DNA from: Mycobacterium sp. 852014-50255_SCH5639931
GTDB lineage: Bacteria > Actinomycetota > Actinomycetes > Mycobacteriales > Mycobacteriaceae
Assembly (NCBI RefSeq): GCF_001665605.1
Contig: NZ_LZSV01000021.1
Coordinates: 88,551-152,550, forward strand
Direction: 5' to 3'
Length of the DNA stretch: 64,000 nucleotides
Numbering within the stretch: position 1 is the first letter of the stretch; every line of letters begins with the position of its first letter. This document shows, piece after piece, positions 1 to 7,783 of the stretch. The translations under genes and the position numbers were made by a program. The notes below the pieces were generated by a model. That model was given only the letters and a program-made list of their open reading frames with translations. It was not told the origin of the DNA and did not search any database.

Positions 1-433
1 CGAGATAGCGCTGCATCGTCGGGCCGATGGCGTCGACGATCGCGTCGACCGACATCGAATGCAGCGGCTCGGACCGAATGCCGTAGCGCATGATGCCCAG
101 GCCGACCAGTTGCGAGGCGCACAGCGAGGCCCGGGTGGCGGCCTTGTCGGCCCCCAGGACCTTCAGCAGTGGGCCGAAAACCGGGCCGATGAACATGCTT
201 TGAACGGTTTCGGCGGTCTTGGCCATCCCGGTGGAAGCTATCGCGCTGGCGGCGAAGGGGCCACCGCCGGCGGCGTCCCACGTGGTGATCAGCATGCGTA
301 GCGTCTGACGGCCGACTTGGTTGACCCCACCGGTGACGATCCGGTCGATGAATTCCGGTGTGCCGAACGGCAACCGCAGCATCTTGGCGACCGGGTCCAG
401 AAGCCCGCGCGACGGTTCTTCGTGACGGGGCAT
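1..433 (-). CDS. TetR C-terminal-like protein, cut by window edge
   Basis: Reading leftwards from an ATG at 433, the frame stays open for 144 codons to the window edge, so only the last few residues are missing. The protein looks like the ligand-binding half of a TetR regulator: the stretch SQLVGLGIMRYGIRSEPL followed by an ending near PTMQRYL is typical of TetR C-terminal domains. No DNA-binding helix-turn-helix precedes it from this start. It corresponds by position to Rv0258c, a protein of about 150 residues, so the lack of an N-terminal domain may be ancestral. It lies downstream of the chelatase gene on the same strand and may be co-transcribed with it. Function unknown; it may bind a small ligand or dimerise with a full-length TetR protein. 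Confidence 0.6.
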   Translation of the reverse strand, partial: MPRHEEPSRGLLDPVAKMLRLPFGTPEFIDRIVTGGVNQVGRQTLRMLITTWDAAGGGPFAASAIASTGMAKTAETVQSMFIGPVFGPLLKVLGADKAATRASLCASQLVGLGIMRYGIRSEPLHSMSVDAIVDAIGPTMQRYL

Positions 434-506
434 GCTGCCAGGATCGTCCGTATCGGAGTAAAGAGCAAGCGTCGGAGCCGTCGGCGCGCCTAACCGGCCA
501 GTGCTG

Positions 507-1280
507 TCAAGCCACCGAATTCGGCCGCACGATCCGGTCGTGGACCAGCCGCTGCGCGGTCGGTCGCCGCGAAGCGTGCCGGGTGGTGGGGGCGAGGACA
601 GGCGGCATGGCCCGGCGGAAACGATTGGCGATCAGGCGGGCCAGGCCGGGATGGGTGCCCAGCGGCCGACTGACCAGGTCGGCGCCGCAACCGTGCAGCC
701 GTTCCTGGAACAGGCCGTCGGCCAGCAGGTAGGAGGCGACCACGACCCGCGCGTTGGGCGCATGGCGCCTGGCCTCGTCCACCGCTTCCGGCAGTTGCGG
801 ATCTCCGGTGGCCGCGAAGCCCAGGCTGACGCGCGACCCGGTCAGCGCCGACACCAGCGTCGCGGTGGTGTGCAGGTCGGCGCGGGCTCTGGCATCCGAT
901 GTTCCCGCCGCCGCGAGAATCACGGAATCGCCAGGGCGCCAACCACATTTCACCAACTGGTCGCCGACGATCCGGGCGACCTGGCCACTCGGGCCCAGCG
1001 CCGGCGTGACGATCGCGTTCGGGTGGCCGCTCAGCTCGACGTGGGCCGGCAGGTCGGCACGGACGTGATACCCGCGCGACAAGAACGCCGGCAACACGAT
1101 GGCGGGCCGGCCGGTGGCCCTCGCCCGCGACAGCACCTCGCTGGGGGTGGGGCCCAGCACGTCGACGAACGCGACCTCCACCGGCCGGCCCGTCAACGAA
1201 CTGGCTTGCGCGGCAAGCTCTTCGACCATCGCCACACCCTCCGGCCTGCGAGTGCCGTGCGCGACCATGATCAGCGCCAT
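507..1280 (-). CDS. CbiX/SirB-like sirohydrochlorin chelatase family protein
   Basis: The 257-residue protein begins MALIMVAHGTRRPEG. The VAHGTR segment is the metal-binding His motif of CbiX/SirB type II chelatases, and a second chelatase-like half follows, with VILAAAGTSDARAR in place of the usual HGS motif. These enzymes insert cobalt, nickel or iron into sirohydrochlorin. The gene overlaps the upstream HemD-like gene by 10 bases, so the two are probably translationally coupled and both act on tetrapyrroles, perhaps to supply sirohaem for nitrite or sulfite reduction. It corresponds by order to Rv0259c. Family assignment is good; metal specificity cannot be read from the sequence. Confidence 0.8.
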   Translation of the reverse strand: MALIMVAHGTRRPEGVAMVEELAAQASSLTGRPVEVAFVDVLGPTPSEVLSRARATGRPAIVLPAFLSRGYHVRADLPAHVELSGHPNAIVTPALGPSGQVARIVGDQLVKCGWRPGDSVILAAAGTSDARARADLHTTATLVSALTGSRVSLGFAATGDPQLPEAVDEARRHAPNARVVVASYLLADGLFQERLHGCGADLVSRPLGTHPGLARLIANRFRRAMPPVLAPTTRHASRRPTAQRLVHDRIVRPNSVA

Positions 1281-2422
1281 GGGGAGCCCGCCCGCTGCTC
1301 GGTCGCGAGCCGGTACCCACGCTTGACCACCGTCGCGATGATGTTCTTGTCGCCCAAAGCTGTTCGCAACCGCAGCACGGCCGTGTCGACGGCGTGCGGG
1401 TCATTGCTGTTGCCGGGCAGCGCGCGTAGCAGGTCTCCGCGGGCGACGACGTCGCCGGGGCGTTTCGCCAGCGCGCGCAGTATCCCCATGCCGGACGGCG
1501 ACAGCACTTTGATCGAGCCGTCCACCAGCACGCAGGTGCCGCGGATATCGACCGTGTGGCCGGCGGCGGTCACCGTGCACGAACCTAGCAGCGGTAGCTC
1601 TTCGGCGACGTGACGGGCCAAGGCGCCCAACCGCATTCGTTCCGGGGATGAGGTCGGGACGCCCTTGCGGATCAACGGCTTGGAGGTCACCGGGCCGACG
1701 CACATCGCGTGCACGTCGCTGCGCAGGGCGCCCAGCACCTGGTCTTCGACGTCCAGCTCGCGGCTGCGCTCCAGCACCGCCGCGGCCGCGGGCGCCGACG
1801 TAAAGGTGACCGCGTCGAACTGACGTCCCGCGATCCCGGTCACCAGCTGATCGAACGTGCCGCCCAACGGCGTTGGCTTCCACCGGTACACCCGGACGGG
1901 CACCACCTCGGCGCCCCCCAGGCGCAACCCCCCGAGGAATTCCGGGAAGGGATCCCACGCGTCGGCGGCGCCATGCAACTGGACCGCCACCCGCAGTCCG
2001 GCCACTCCCGAGTTGAGCAGGTATTCCAGCACCTCCTGCGAGGACTCGGAGTCCGGCGACCACTCCTCGTGCAGACCGGCGGCGCGCAGCGCGCCGGTCG
2101 CCTTGGGCCCGCGCGAGACGATCCGGGCCGACGACAGGGCGGTGATGAGCGGGTTGACCAGCCCCCATCCCTCGGCCGCGGCCAGCCAGCCGCGGAACCC
2201 GATGCCGGTATGCGCGACCAGGATGTCGGGTGGCTCGGCGATCAACGCCTCGGTGTTACGGTGCAGTTCGTCGTCGTCGGGCAGCGCGATCATGTTGATC
2301 GCGGGTGCGCTGCACACCTCGGCGCCCTGTCGGCTGAGCAGCGCGCACAGCTCCTCCGAGCGCCGGGCGGAGGTCACCGCGATGCGGTAACCCGTCAGCG
2401 GCGGGGAGTCGGGCCGGGCCAT
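1271..2422 (-). CDS. Uroporphyrinogen-III synthase-like protein with C-terminal winged helix
   Basis: This 383-residue protein has a HemD-like N-terminal region (about residues 10-265: GYRIAVTSARRSEELCALL at the start, TFTSAPAAAAVLE mid-domain) and an OmpR-type winged-helix domain at about 290-375 (ending VDTAVLRLRTALGDKNIIATVVKRGYRL in short form: HAVDTAVLRLR, VVKRGYRL). HemD cyclises hydroxymethylbilane; the DNA-binding domain suggests a regulator that senses a tetrapyrrole or related ligand. It matches Rv0260c in order and architecture. It heads a two-gene unit with the chelatase and lies just downstream of narK3 on the same strand, which fits control of nitrate/nitrite genes. No receiver domain or phospho-acceptor is seen, so it is not a classical response regulator. 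Confidence 0.82.
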   Translation of the reverse strand: MARPDSPPLTGYRIAVTSARRSEELCALLSRQGAEVCSAPAINMIALPDDDELHRNTEALIAEPPDILVAHTGIGFRGWLAAAEGWGLVNPLITALSSARIVSRGPKATGALRAAGLHEEWSPDSESSQEVLEYLLNSGVAGLRVAVQLHGAADAWDPFPEFLGGLRLGGAEVVPVRVYRWKPTPLGGTFDQLVTGIAGRQFDAVTFTSAPAAAAVLERSRELDVEDQVLGALRSDVHAMCVGPVTSKPLIRKGVPTSSPERMRLGALARHVAEELPLLGSCTVTAAGHTVDIRGTCVLVDGSIKVLSPSGMGILRALAKRPGDVVARGDLLRALPGNSNDPHAVDTAVLRLRTALGDKNIIATVVKRGYRLATEQRAGSPWR

Positions 2423-2499
2423 ATCACCTGTGTATGCCTGTCAGATTTCGGTTGCGTTACCTGGCAATTGCTTACGCATTGCCCACAGTGAGGCCACCC

Positions 2500-3897
2500 T
2501 CACACGCGGGCCAGCGCGCCTGCCGTCTCACCGTTCGCCGCCTCGGCGGGCAGCGCCGGCCGCCGCACGTACACCATCCACGTGATGATCGCTGCCACGA
2601 CGTAGGAGGCGAGGAACGCCACGTATGCCGACGTCTCCGTCCCGGTGACCAGGTAGGACTGGCGCAGCGCGAGGTTGATGCCCACGCCGCCGAGTGCGCC
2701 GACCGCGGAACAGACGCCGATCAGCGATCCGGACTTGGCGCGCGCCCAGTGGCGCCGTTCGTCCTCGTCCGTCTTCAGGGCGCGGCTGCGCGCCTCATAG
2801 ACCGAGGGGATCAGCTTGAACACCGAACCGTTGCCCATCCCGGACAGAATGAACAGCACCAGGAAGCCGACGACGTAGCCGATCATGCTGGTCGAGTGCG
2901 CCCCGGCATTGTGATCGTCGAAAGTGCTTATGACGACAAGCAATCCGGCGCCCAGGGTCATCCCGGCGAGCACGCCGAGGGTCACGCGGCTGCCGCCCTT
3001 GCGGTCGGCCAGCCGGCCACCGTAGATACGCGCCAGCGAGCCGAGCAGCGGTCCGATGAAGGCCACCTGCGCGGCGTGCAGCGCCGCGTGCTTGGCGCTT
3101 TCGCCGTTGGCCAGGAAGTTGACCTGCATCACCTGACCGAAGGCGAACGAGAACCCGATCCAGGAGCCGAACGTGCAGATGTAGAGCAGGGAGATCACGT
3201 AGGTGTCGCGCTCGACCAGGATCGAGCGCATCGTGTTCAGCTGCGTGCCGTGGCCGACGTTGTCCATGAACAGCACGGCCGCGATGCCCACGATCGCCAG
3301 CACCACCAGGTACACCGCGCACACCCAGTACGGCGCCTCGTGTCCGGCCGTGGCGAGCACCAGCAACCCGACCAGCTGGATCACCGCCACCCCGAGGTTG
3401 CCGACGCCGGCGTTGACGGCCAGCGCCGAGCCCTTGAGCCGCTGCGGGTAAAAGGCGTTCACGTTGGCCAGCGAAGCCGCGTAGTTGCCACCGCCCAGCC
3501 CGGTCAGCGCGGCGCACACCACGAAGGGCCACAGCGGCAATCCGGGGTTGGCGAGCAACACGATGGTGCCGGCCGTCGGGATCAGCAGCACGAACGCCGA
3601 GAAGGCGGTCCAGTTGCGACCACCGAAGGTCGCGATGCCCAGGGTGTAGGGAATCCGGGCCAGCCCGCCGACCAGAGTGGCGACGGCGCCCAGCAGCAGC
3701 TTGTCGCCGGCGGAGAAGCCGTAGATGTGCGAAGGCATGAACAGCGCCATGACGGGCCACAGCGTCCAGATCGAGAAGGCGACGTGGTCGCCCGCGATGG
3801 TGCACAACAGATTGCGGCGCGCGATCTTCTTGTTGCCGGCCTCCCAGGCCGCCGTGTCTTCTGGATTCCAGTCCGCGATGTGGTGATTGCGGGCCAT
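2500..3897 (-). CDS. narK3: Nitrate/nitrite transporter of the NarK family
   Basis: Predicted 465-residue major facilitator protein with about twelve membrane segments. It carries the NarK signatures FGGRNWTAFSAFVLLIPTAG and a glycine-rich segment GLGGGNYAASLANV, and starts MARNHHIADWNPEDTAAWE, a cytoplasmic N-terminus shared with the narU-like gene at 7784. The ATG at 3897 was chosen because AAAGGTG lies 9 bases upstream; an in-frame extension to 4170 has no such site and is not membrane-like. Length matches Rv0261c (narK3). It probably moves nitrate in or nitrite out across the inner membrane. It sits upstream of the HemD-like regulator and chelatase. Confidence 0.88.
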   Translation of the reverse strand: MARNHHIADWNPEDTAAWEAGNKKIARRNLLCTIAGDHVAFSIWTLWPVMALFMPSHIYGFSAGDKLLLGAVATLVGGLARIPYTLGIATFGGRNWTAFSAFVLLIPTAGTIVLLANPGLPLWPFVVCAALTGLGGGNYAASLANVNAFYPQRLKGSALAVNAGVGNLGVAVIQLVGLLVLATAGHEAPYWVCAVYLVVLAIVGIAAVLFMDNVGHGTQLNTMRSILVERDTYVISLLYICTFGSWIGFSFAFGQVMQVNFLANGESAKHAALHAAQVAFIGPLLGSLARIYGGRLADRKGGSRVTLGVLAGMTLGAGLLVVISTFDDHNAGAHSTSMIGYVVGFLVLFILSGMGNGSVFKLIPSVYEARSRALKTDEDERRHWARAKSGSLIGVCSAVGALGGVGINLALRQSYLVTGTETSAYVAFLASYVVAAIITWMVYVRRPALPAEAANGETAGALARV

Positions 3898-4295
3898 CCG
3901 GTTGTCACCTTTCGTCGACTGCGATGTTTTCGGGGAACGGCACGGGGCGGTGCTCATTTCCGGTCGGCTGTCGGTGAATCCGATTGTGCGCCTTGGGATG
4001 GCGGGAGCATGCCACTGCGTAAGGAGGCGTGCATAAGACTCCCTCTCGTCAGGACCCAGTCTGCCGCACAACGGAAAGAAAAGTGGGCGCCCCGAATGAA
4101 GAGGGATGCCCCGCCGTGCATTTCGATGCTCACATTCGAGACGGAGTCGGGTCAACTCAATTCGGCCCAAATCGCCTGTAAGTTGATTACCAGTTATCTG
4201 GTAAATCCCTGTAGGCGGCGAACGCCGAAATAGCCGCCCATTTCAAGTGATTCGGCCCGGCCGGGCGATTTTATGTGAGCTGGAATACATTCCGG
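3898..4295. other. Intergenic region upstream of narK3, no gene seen
   Basis: A 398-base gap without a convincing reading frame on either strand. In H37Rv this position holds Rv0262c, the aminoglycoside 2'-N-acetyltransferase gene aac(2')-Ic; no acetyltransferase or recognisable remnant is present here. The gap holds the narK3 promoter side and a perfect inverted repeat at 4187-4204. GC is lower than in neighbouring genes around 4130-4240. Confidence 0.6.
4187..4204. promoter_or_regulatory. Perfect inverted repeat, possible operator
   Basis: TTACCAG-TTAT-CTGGTAA is a perfect 7-base inverted repeat with a 4-base centre. It lies about 290 bases upstream of the narK3 start and about 90 bases beyond the pxpC stop. 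Symmetry and size fit a dimeric repressor such as a GntR-family protein; it is not a DosR, CRP, Zur or IdeR site by sequence. The bound protein is unknown. Confidence 0.4.
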
Positions 4296-5213
4296 CTAGG
4301 AAAACGGCAAGATCGCGACGCCGGACTGTGGTTGGGCACCCACCAGAATCCTCGGGCGTGACCAGTGCAGGCGCACCGACTGTCCGGGGCGCACCTGGGC
4401 GATTTTGTCGATGTCCTCGTCGACCACGACACCCACCACCGGGTAGCCGCCGGTCACCGGGTGGTCGGGCCCGAGGATCACCGGTAAACCGTTGGGCGGC
4501 ACCTGAATCGCGCCGCGGGTGGTGCCCTCGCTGGGCAGCTGGCGGTCCGGGTAGCAATGCTGCAGAGGGCGGCCGACCAATCGCATTCCCACGCGATCGC
4601 TGCGATCGGATGCCACCCAATCGTTGTGCACCAGGGCATCGGGGTCGAGGAACCAATCGTCGCGCGGCCCGGGCACCACCGCCAACTCGACCACGTTGGC
4701 GGTGATCGCCGCCACCGGGGCCTGATCGAGTTCGGGGTAGTCAAGTGTGTGCTCACCGACCGGGAGCTGATCTCCCGCTCGCAGCGGCGACGGGCCGATG
4801 GCCGACATCACGTCGTAGCTGCGCGAGCCGAGCACGGGCTCCACGGCGATACCGCCCCGCACCCCGAGGTACGTGCGCAGCCCGGCAGTCGGCGTGCCCA
4901 GGGCGATCGTTTGGCCGTCGCGAACGTGCTGAATGCTGTTGGTGCCGAACTCAATTCCGTTGACGGTCGGGTTGGTGTCGGCCCCCGTCACGGCGATGTC
5001 GATGTCGCCGCCCCGGACCCTGGCGGCGAAACCGCCGAGCGTCACTTCGACCGTGGCGCGGTCATCCGGGTTGGCCACCAGGCGGTTGGCCAACTGGTGT
5101 GCGCGACGGTCGGCGGCCCCGGACCGGCTCACGCCGAGATGGGCGAGTCCCGGCCGGCCCAGGTCCTGGACGACGGCGAGCGGTCCGGTGCGAAGAATCT
5201 CCAGGGTGCTCAC
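4296..5213 (-). CDS. pxpC: 5-oxoprolinase subunit C-like (AHS2 domain)
   Basis: The 305-residue protein begins [20 protein letters not shown], the hallmark start of the AHS2/PxpC family, and carries the [20 protein letters not shown] and [16 protein letters not shown] motifs. PxpC works with PxpB and PxpA in ATP-dependent cleavage of 5-oxoproline to glutamate in bacteria. It lies 15 bases downstream of pxpB on the same strand. No PxpA (LamB/YcsF) gene is in the window. Corresponds by order to Rv0263c, often annotated as a biotin-dependent carboxyltransferase subunit; the 5-oxoprolinase role is inferred from family work in other bacteria. Confidence 0.82.
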   Translation of the reverse strand: MSTLEILRTGPLAVVQDLGRPGLAHLGVSRSGAADRRAHQLANRLVANPDDRATVEVTLGGFAARVRGGDIDIAVTGADTNPTVNGIEFGTNSIQHVRDGQTIALGTPTAGLRTYLGVRGGIAVEPVLGSRSYDVMSAIGPSPLRAGDQLPVGEHTLDYPELDQAPVAAITANVVELAVVPGPRDDWFLDPDALVHNDWVASDRSDRVGMRLVGRPLQHCYPDRQLPSEGTTRGAIQVPPNGLPVILGPDHPVTGGYPVVGVVVDEDIDKIAQVRPGQSVRLHWSRPRILVGAQPQSGVAILPFS

Positions 5214-5228
5214 GGTGATCTCCTTACC

Positions 5229-5903
5229 TCAGACGGCCCGGAACTGAACCCACATGCCCTGCGTCAGCAACGCCGGCCCGGGCCGTTCGAGGTCCCACAG
5301 GACCGCGTCGGTGCGGCCGATCAGTTGCCAGCCGCCGGGCGACTGGCGCGGGTATATCGCGCTGAATTCACCGGCCAGGCCGACCGAGCCGGCGGGCACC
5401 GAGGTGCGTGGCTCGGTACGGCGCGGCACCCGAAGGCGCGCGTCGCCGTCGACCAGGTACGCGAAACCCGGGGCGAACCCGCTGAATCCGACCCGCCACA
5501 GCGAACCGGTGTGCGCGTCGATCACCTGCGCGATGGTCAGCCCTGTATGGCCGGCGACCTCCGCCAGGTCCGGGCCGTCGTATACGACGTCGATGACCAA
5601 ATCGGCACGGCGTTCCGGCGCGGCGAGCTCCTCGGCGGTGACCCGCATCTTGCGGAGTCGCTGACGGATCACCCCTTGGCAGCGGGGGCCGTCCAGCTTC
5701 ACCAGAACCGTGCGGGCGGCCGGGACGATGTCGACCACGCCCGGCAACGCCGCGGCGCGCAGCTGTGCCGCCCACGCCAATACCTCGGCGGTGCTGCCGC
5801 ATTGCAGCAGAAGCGCGTTGTCGCCGAAATCCAGAACCGTGTTGCCGACCAGTTCCGTCGGCAGGTCCTTGGACACGTTGTCGGTAAGGTCCGTCACGCT
5901 CAT
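5229..5903 (-). CDS. pxpB: 5-oxoprolinase subunit B-like (AHS1 domain)
   Basis: The 224-residue protein matches the AHS1/PxpB (KipI-like) family: [13 protein letters not shown] near the start and [14 protein letters not shown] about two thirds along, followed by [20 protein letters not shown], are family landmarks. It precedes pxpC by 15 bases and the two should form a complex. In some bacteria the homologous KipI inhibits a histidine kinase, but the KipI/KipA pair has the same domains, so sequence alone does not separate the roles. By position it is Rv0264c. The ATP-dependent eukaryote-type oxoprolinase oplA, which follows in H37Rv, is absent here. Confidence 0.82.
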   Translation of the reverse strand: MSVTDLTDNVSKDLPTELVGNTVLDFGDNALLLQCGSTAEVLAWAAQLRAAALPGVVDIVPAARTVLVKLDGPRCQGVIRQRLRKMRVTAEELAAPERRADLVIDVVYDGPDLAEVAGHTGLTIAQVIDAHTGSLWRVGFSGFAPGFAYLVDGDARLRVPRRTEPRTSVPAGSVGLAGEFSAIYPRQSPGGWQLIGRTDAVLWDLERPGPALLTQGMWVQFRAV

Positions 5904-5993
5904 TACTCGACGGTAACCTCCCCATCACCGACTGGGCGAGGGGCGAGCGACGGATTTTCGAACACTGCCAGAGCTGCCTTAGCAAACGCTCAA

Positions 5994-6015
5994 ACCCCGC
6001 TGGTGCGGCCGGGGT
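5994..6015 (-). terminator. Hairpin directly after fecB2
   Basis: ACCCCG at 5994-5999 pairs with CGGGGT at 6010-6015 around a 10-base loop, immediately beyond the fecB2 stop codon on the minus strand. There is no T-run, as is usual for mycobacterial hairpin terminators. It would separate fecB2 from pxpB. Confidence 0.4.
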
Positions 6016-7014
6016 CTAACCGAGGATTTTGCCGATTTGCGGGGGGAGTTGATCGGCGACCAACGGGTAGCTCAGCGGCGAGGAAAAGGCGATCGCGCCG
6101 GCCTGCTCCTTGGTGGTGAAGATGTGCCGGTTCTGCGCGGTGGCCAGGGAGGCCGCTACATCGGGGTCGGCGAGCAATGCCTTTTGGTCGTCGGGGTTCT
6201 CGGTTGTCCAGATGACCACATCGGCGGAATCGAGCACCGCCCTGATGTGATCGCGGGGGATGACGGCGCGGTGATCGGTGCCGAAAGGCTTGATGCTGTC
6301 GGCGATCACCAACCCCATCTGGTTCAGGAAGTCGGTGCGCCAGCCGGCCATGGTCGCGACGATGGTTCCCTGCCAGAGCGTGCCCTGCATCAGCAACGCC
6401 TTCTTGCCCGTCCAGGCCGGGTGCTCCTTGGCGACGGCGGTGAATTTCTGGTCGACGGCGTCGATCAGCGACTTCATCTGGTCGGCCTGGAACACCGCCT
6501 GTCCGATGGCGGTGGCCTGCTCCTTCCACGGCTCGAAGAAGGCATCGCCGTCCGACTGCGGCACGGTAGGGGCGATCGCGGAGAGCTTCTGATACGTATC
6601 GGCGTCCACGCCCGCGTTGGTGGCCACGATCAAATCCGGTTTGAGGCCCGCGATCTGGTCGACCGGGATCCCGTTGTCGAGGTTCAGCACCACCGGCTGC
6701 GCCCCGCCGAGCCTGGGCTGGGCCCACGGCCACACCGCGAACGGCTGATCACCGAACCAGTAGGTCACCGCGATCGGCACCACGCCGACCGCGAGCAGGT
6801 CGTCCTGCTCGGTGTAGCCGGCACTGACCACGCGTTTGGGTGGTTCCTTGATGACGGTCTGACCGAACAGGTGGTTGATGGTCACGGATTTGCCGCCGGA
6901 GGTGTCCGACGACGGTTTGCCCGACGAGCACGCCGCCGGAGCCCCGGCGACCGCAGCGACCGTCGCAGCCCCTGCGAGCTGCAAGAATCCCCGTCGATTC
7001 CAACCCTGTCGCAT
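6016..7014 (-). CDS. fecB2: Siderophore/iron-binding Tat lipoprotein, FecB family
   Basis: Predicted 332-residue periplasmic binding protein (Peripla_BP_2 fold). The N-terminus has a twin-arginine signal (NRRGFLQLAG) ending in a lipobox-like APAAC, so it is probably Tat-exported and lipid-anchored. Binding-protein landmarks include PKRVVSAGYTEQDDLLAVG and LKPDLIVATNAGVDADTYQKL in two adjacent segments, then IAPTVPQ. The position corresponds to Rv0265c (fecB2). In mycobacteria this family is linked to ferric siderophore or haem binding at the cell surface. Its middle region resembles the extracellular part of the kinase at 33591 (KPDLII...[15 protein letters not shown]), which supports the reading of that kinase as a siderophore-type sensor. 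Confidence 0.85.
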   Translation of the reverse strand: MRQGWNRRGFLQLAGAATVAAVAGAPAACSSGKPSSDTSGGKSVTINHLFGQTVIKEPPKRVVSAGYTEQDDLLAVGVVPIAVTYWFGDQPFAVWPWAQPRLGGAQPVVLNLDNGIPVDQIAGLKPDLIVATNAGVDADTYQKLSAIAPTVPQSDGDAFFEPWKEQATAIGQAVFQADQMKSLIDAVDQKFTAVAKEHPAWTGKKALLMQGTLWQGTIVATMAGWRTDFLNQMGLVIADSIKPFGTDHRAVIPRDHIRAVLDSADVVIWTTENPDDQKALLADPDVAASLATAQNRHIFTTKEQAGAIAFSSPLSYPLVADQLPPQIGKILG

Positions 7015-7069
7015 CGCGTGAGATTATCGCGTTCCCTGCCCGCCAGGGCATCGCCGCGCGGTTGCGCGC

Positions 7070-7654
7070 TCAGTCCAGCGGCATGCCGGCGTCCAGGAAG
7101 TCCAGCGCCCGATAGATGGTGTCGGCCGTTTTCGGCGCGCTGTCGAACGCCGCCATCATGGCCCCGACCATCGCGCCGACGTACACGCGGACTTCGAAAT
7201 CGGTTGCGCCACGGCCGATCCGGCGACCGATGGCCTCCGCCATGACGTTTACGGTGCGGTAGTACTCGTCGTAGAGGGCGGCCTTGAGCTCGGGTATCGA
7301 GAAGATCAGCCGCTGCCGGGTGTTCTCGAACTCCAATTGCTCGGGTGACAGGCCGGCCATCGTCGTGGCGTAGGCGCGGCGGATGGCTTGGCTCGGCGAC
7401 AGCTCGGGCGGCTGGGCGTCGAACGCGGCCAGTATCAGCGGATCGAGGTCGTCGGCCAGCAGCAGCGACTCCTTGGACGGGAAATAGCGGAAGAAGGTGC
7501 TGGGGGAAACCTCGGCGGCGTCGGCGATCTGTTCGACGGTGGTGGCGCCGTAGCCGTTGGCGTCGAACAGCCGGAACGCCTCGCGGCGGAGGGCATGGCG
7601 GGTCTTGATCTTCTTGCGTTCCCGCAGCCCCAGGGGCTGGTCAGTCGCCGGCAT
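7070..7654 (-). CDS. TetR-family transcriptional regulator
   Basis: A 194-residue TetR protein. The helix-turn-helix is clear: TTVEQIADAAEVSPSTFFRY followed by FPSKESLLLADD. The ATG at 7654 was chosen because GGGAGA lies about 10 bases upstream; in-frame ATGs at 7672 and 7723 would extend it. It is divergent from the narU-like gene with 129 bases between, so it probably controls that gene and itself. H37Rv has no TetR gene here but the large oplA gene, so the locus differs. Confidence 0.83.
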   Translation of the reverse strand: MPATDQPLGLRERKKIKTRHALRREAFRLFDANGYGATTVEQIADAAEVSPSTFFRYFPSKESLLLADDLDPLILAAFDAQPPELSPSQAIRRAYATTMAGLSPEQLEFENTRQRLIFSIPELKAALYDEYYRTVNVMAEAIGRRIGRGATDFEVRVYVGAMVGAMMAAFDSAPKTADTIYRALDFLDAGMPLD

Positions 7655-7783
7655 GGGGCGATTCTCCCGCATTCTGGGTGCGAAAAGTTCTGACAGTGGC
7701 TCGAAGGCCACTGCGAGATCCACGTATCTCCGGCGTAACTGTGGCCACGCGGCCCGGTAACAGTCCTTTCCTAGCGTCGGGGT

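Noticed and set aside
3898..4170. N-terminal extension of NarK3
   Set aside because: No ribosome site at the upstream ATG, and a good one just before 3897; the extension is not like the NarK family.
2434..4233. 599-codon plus-strand frame opposite narK3
   Set aside because: Rich in Arg, Gln and His without any recognisable domain or ribosome site, while the minus strand encodes a clear NarK transporter.
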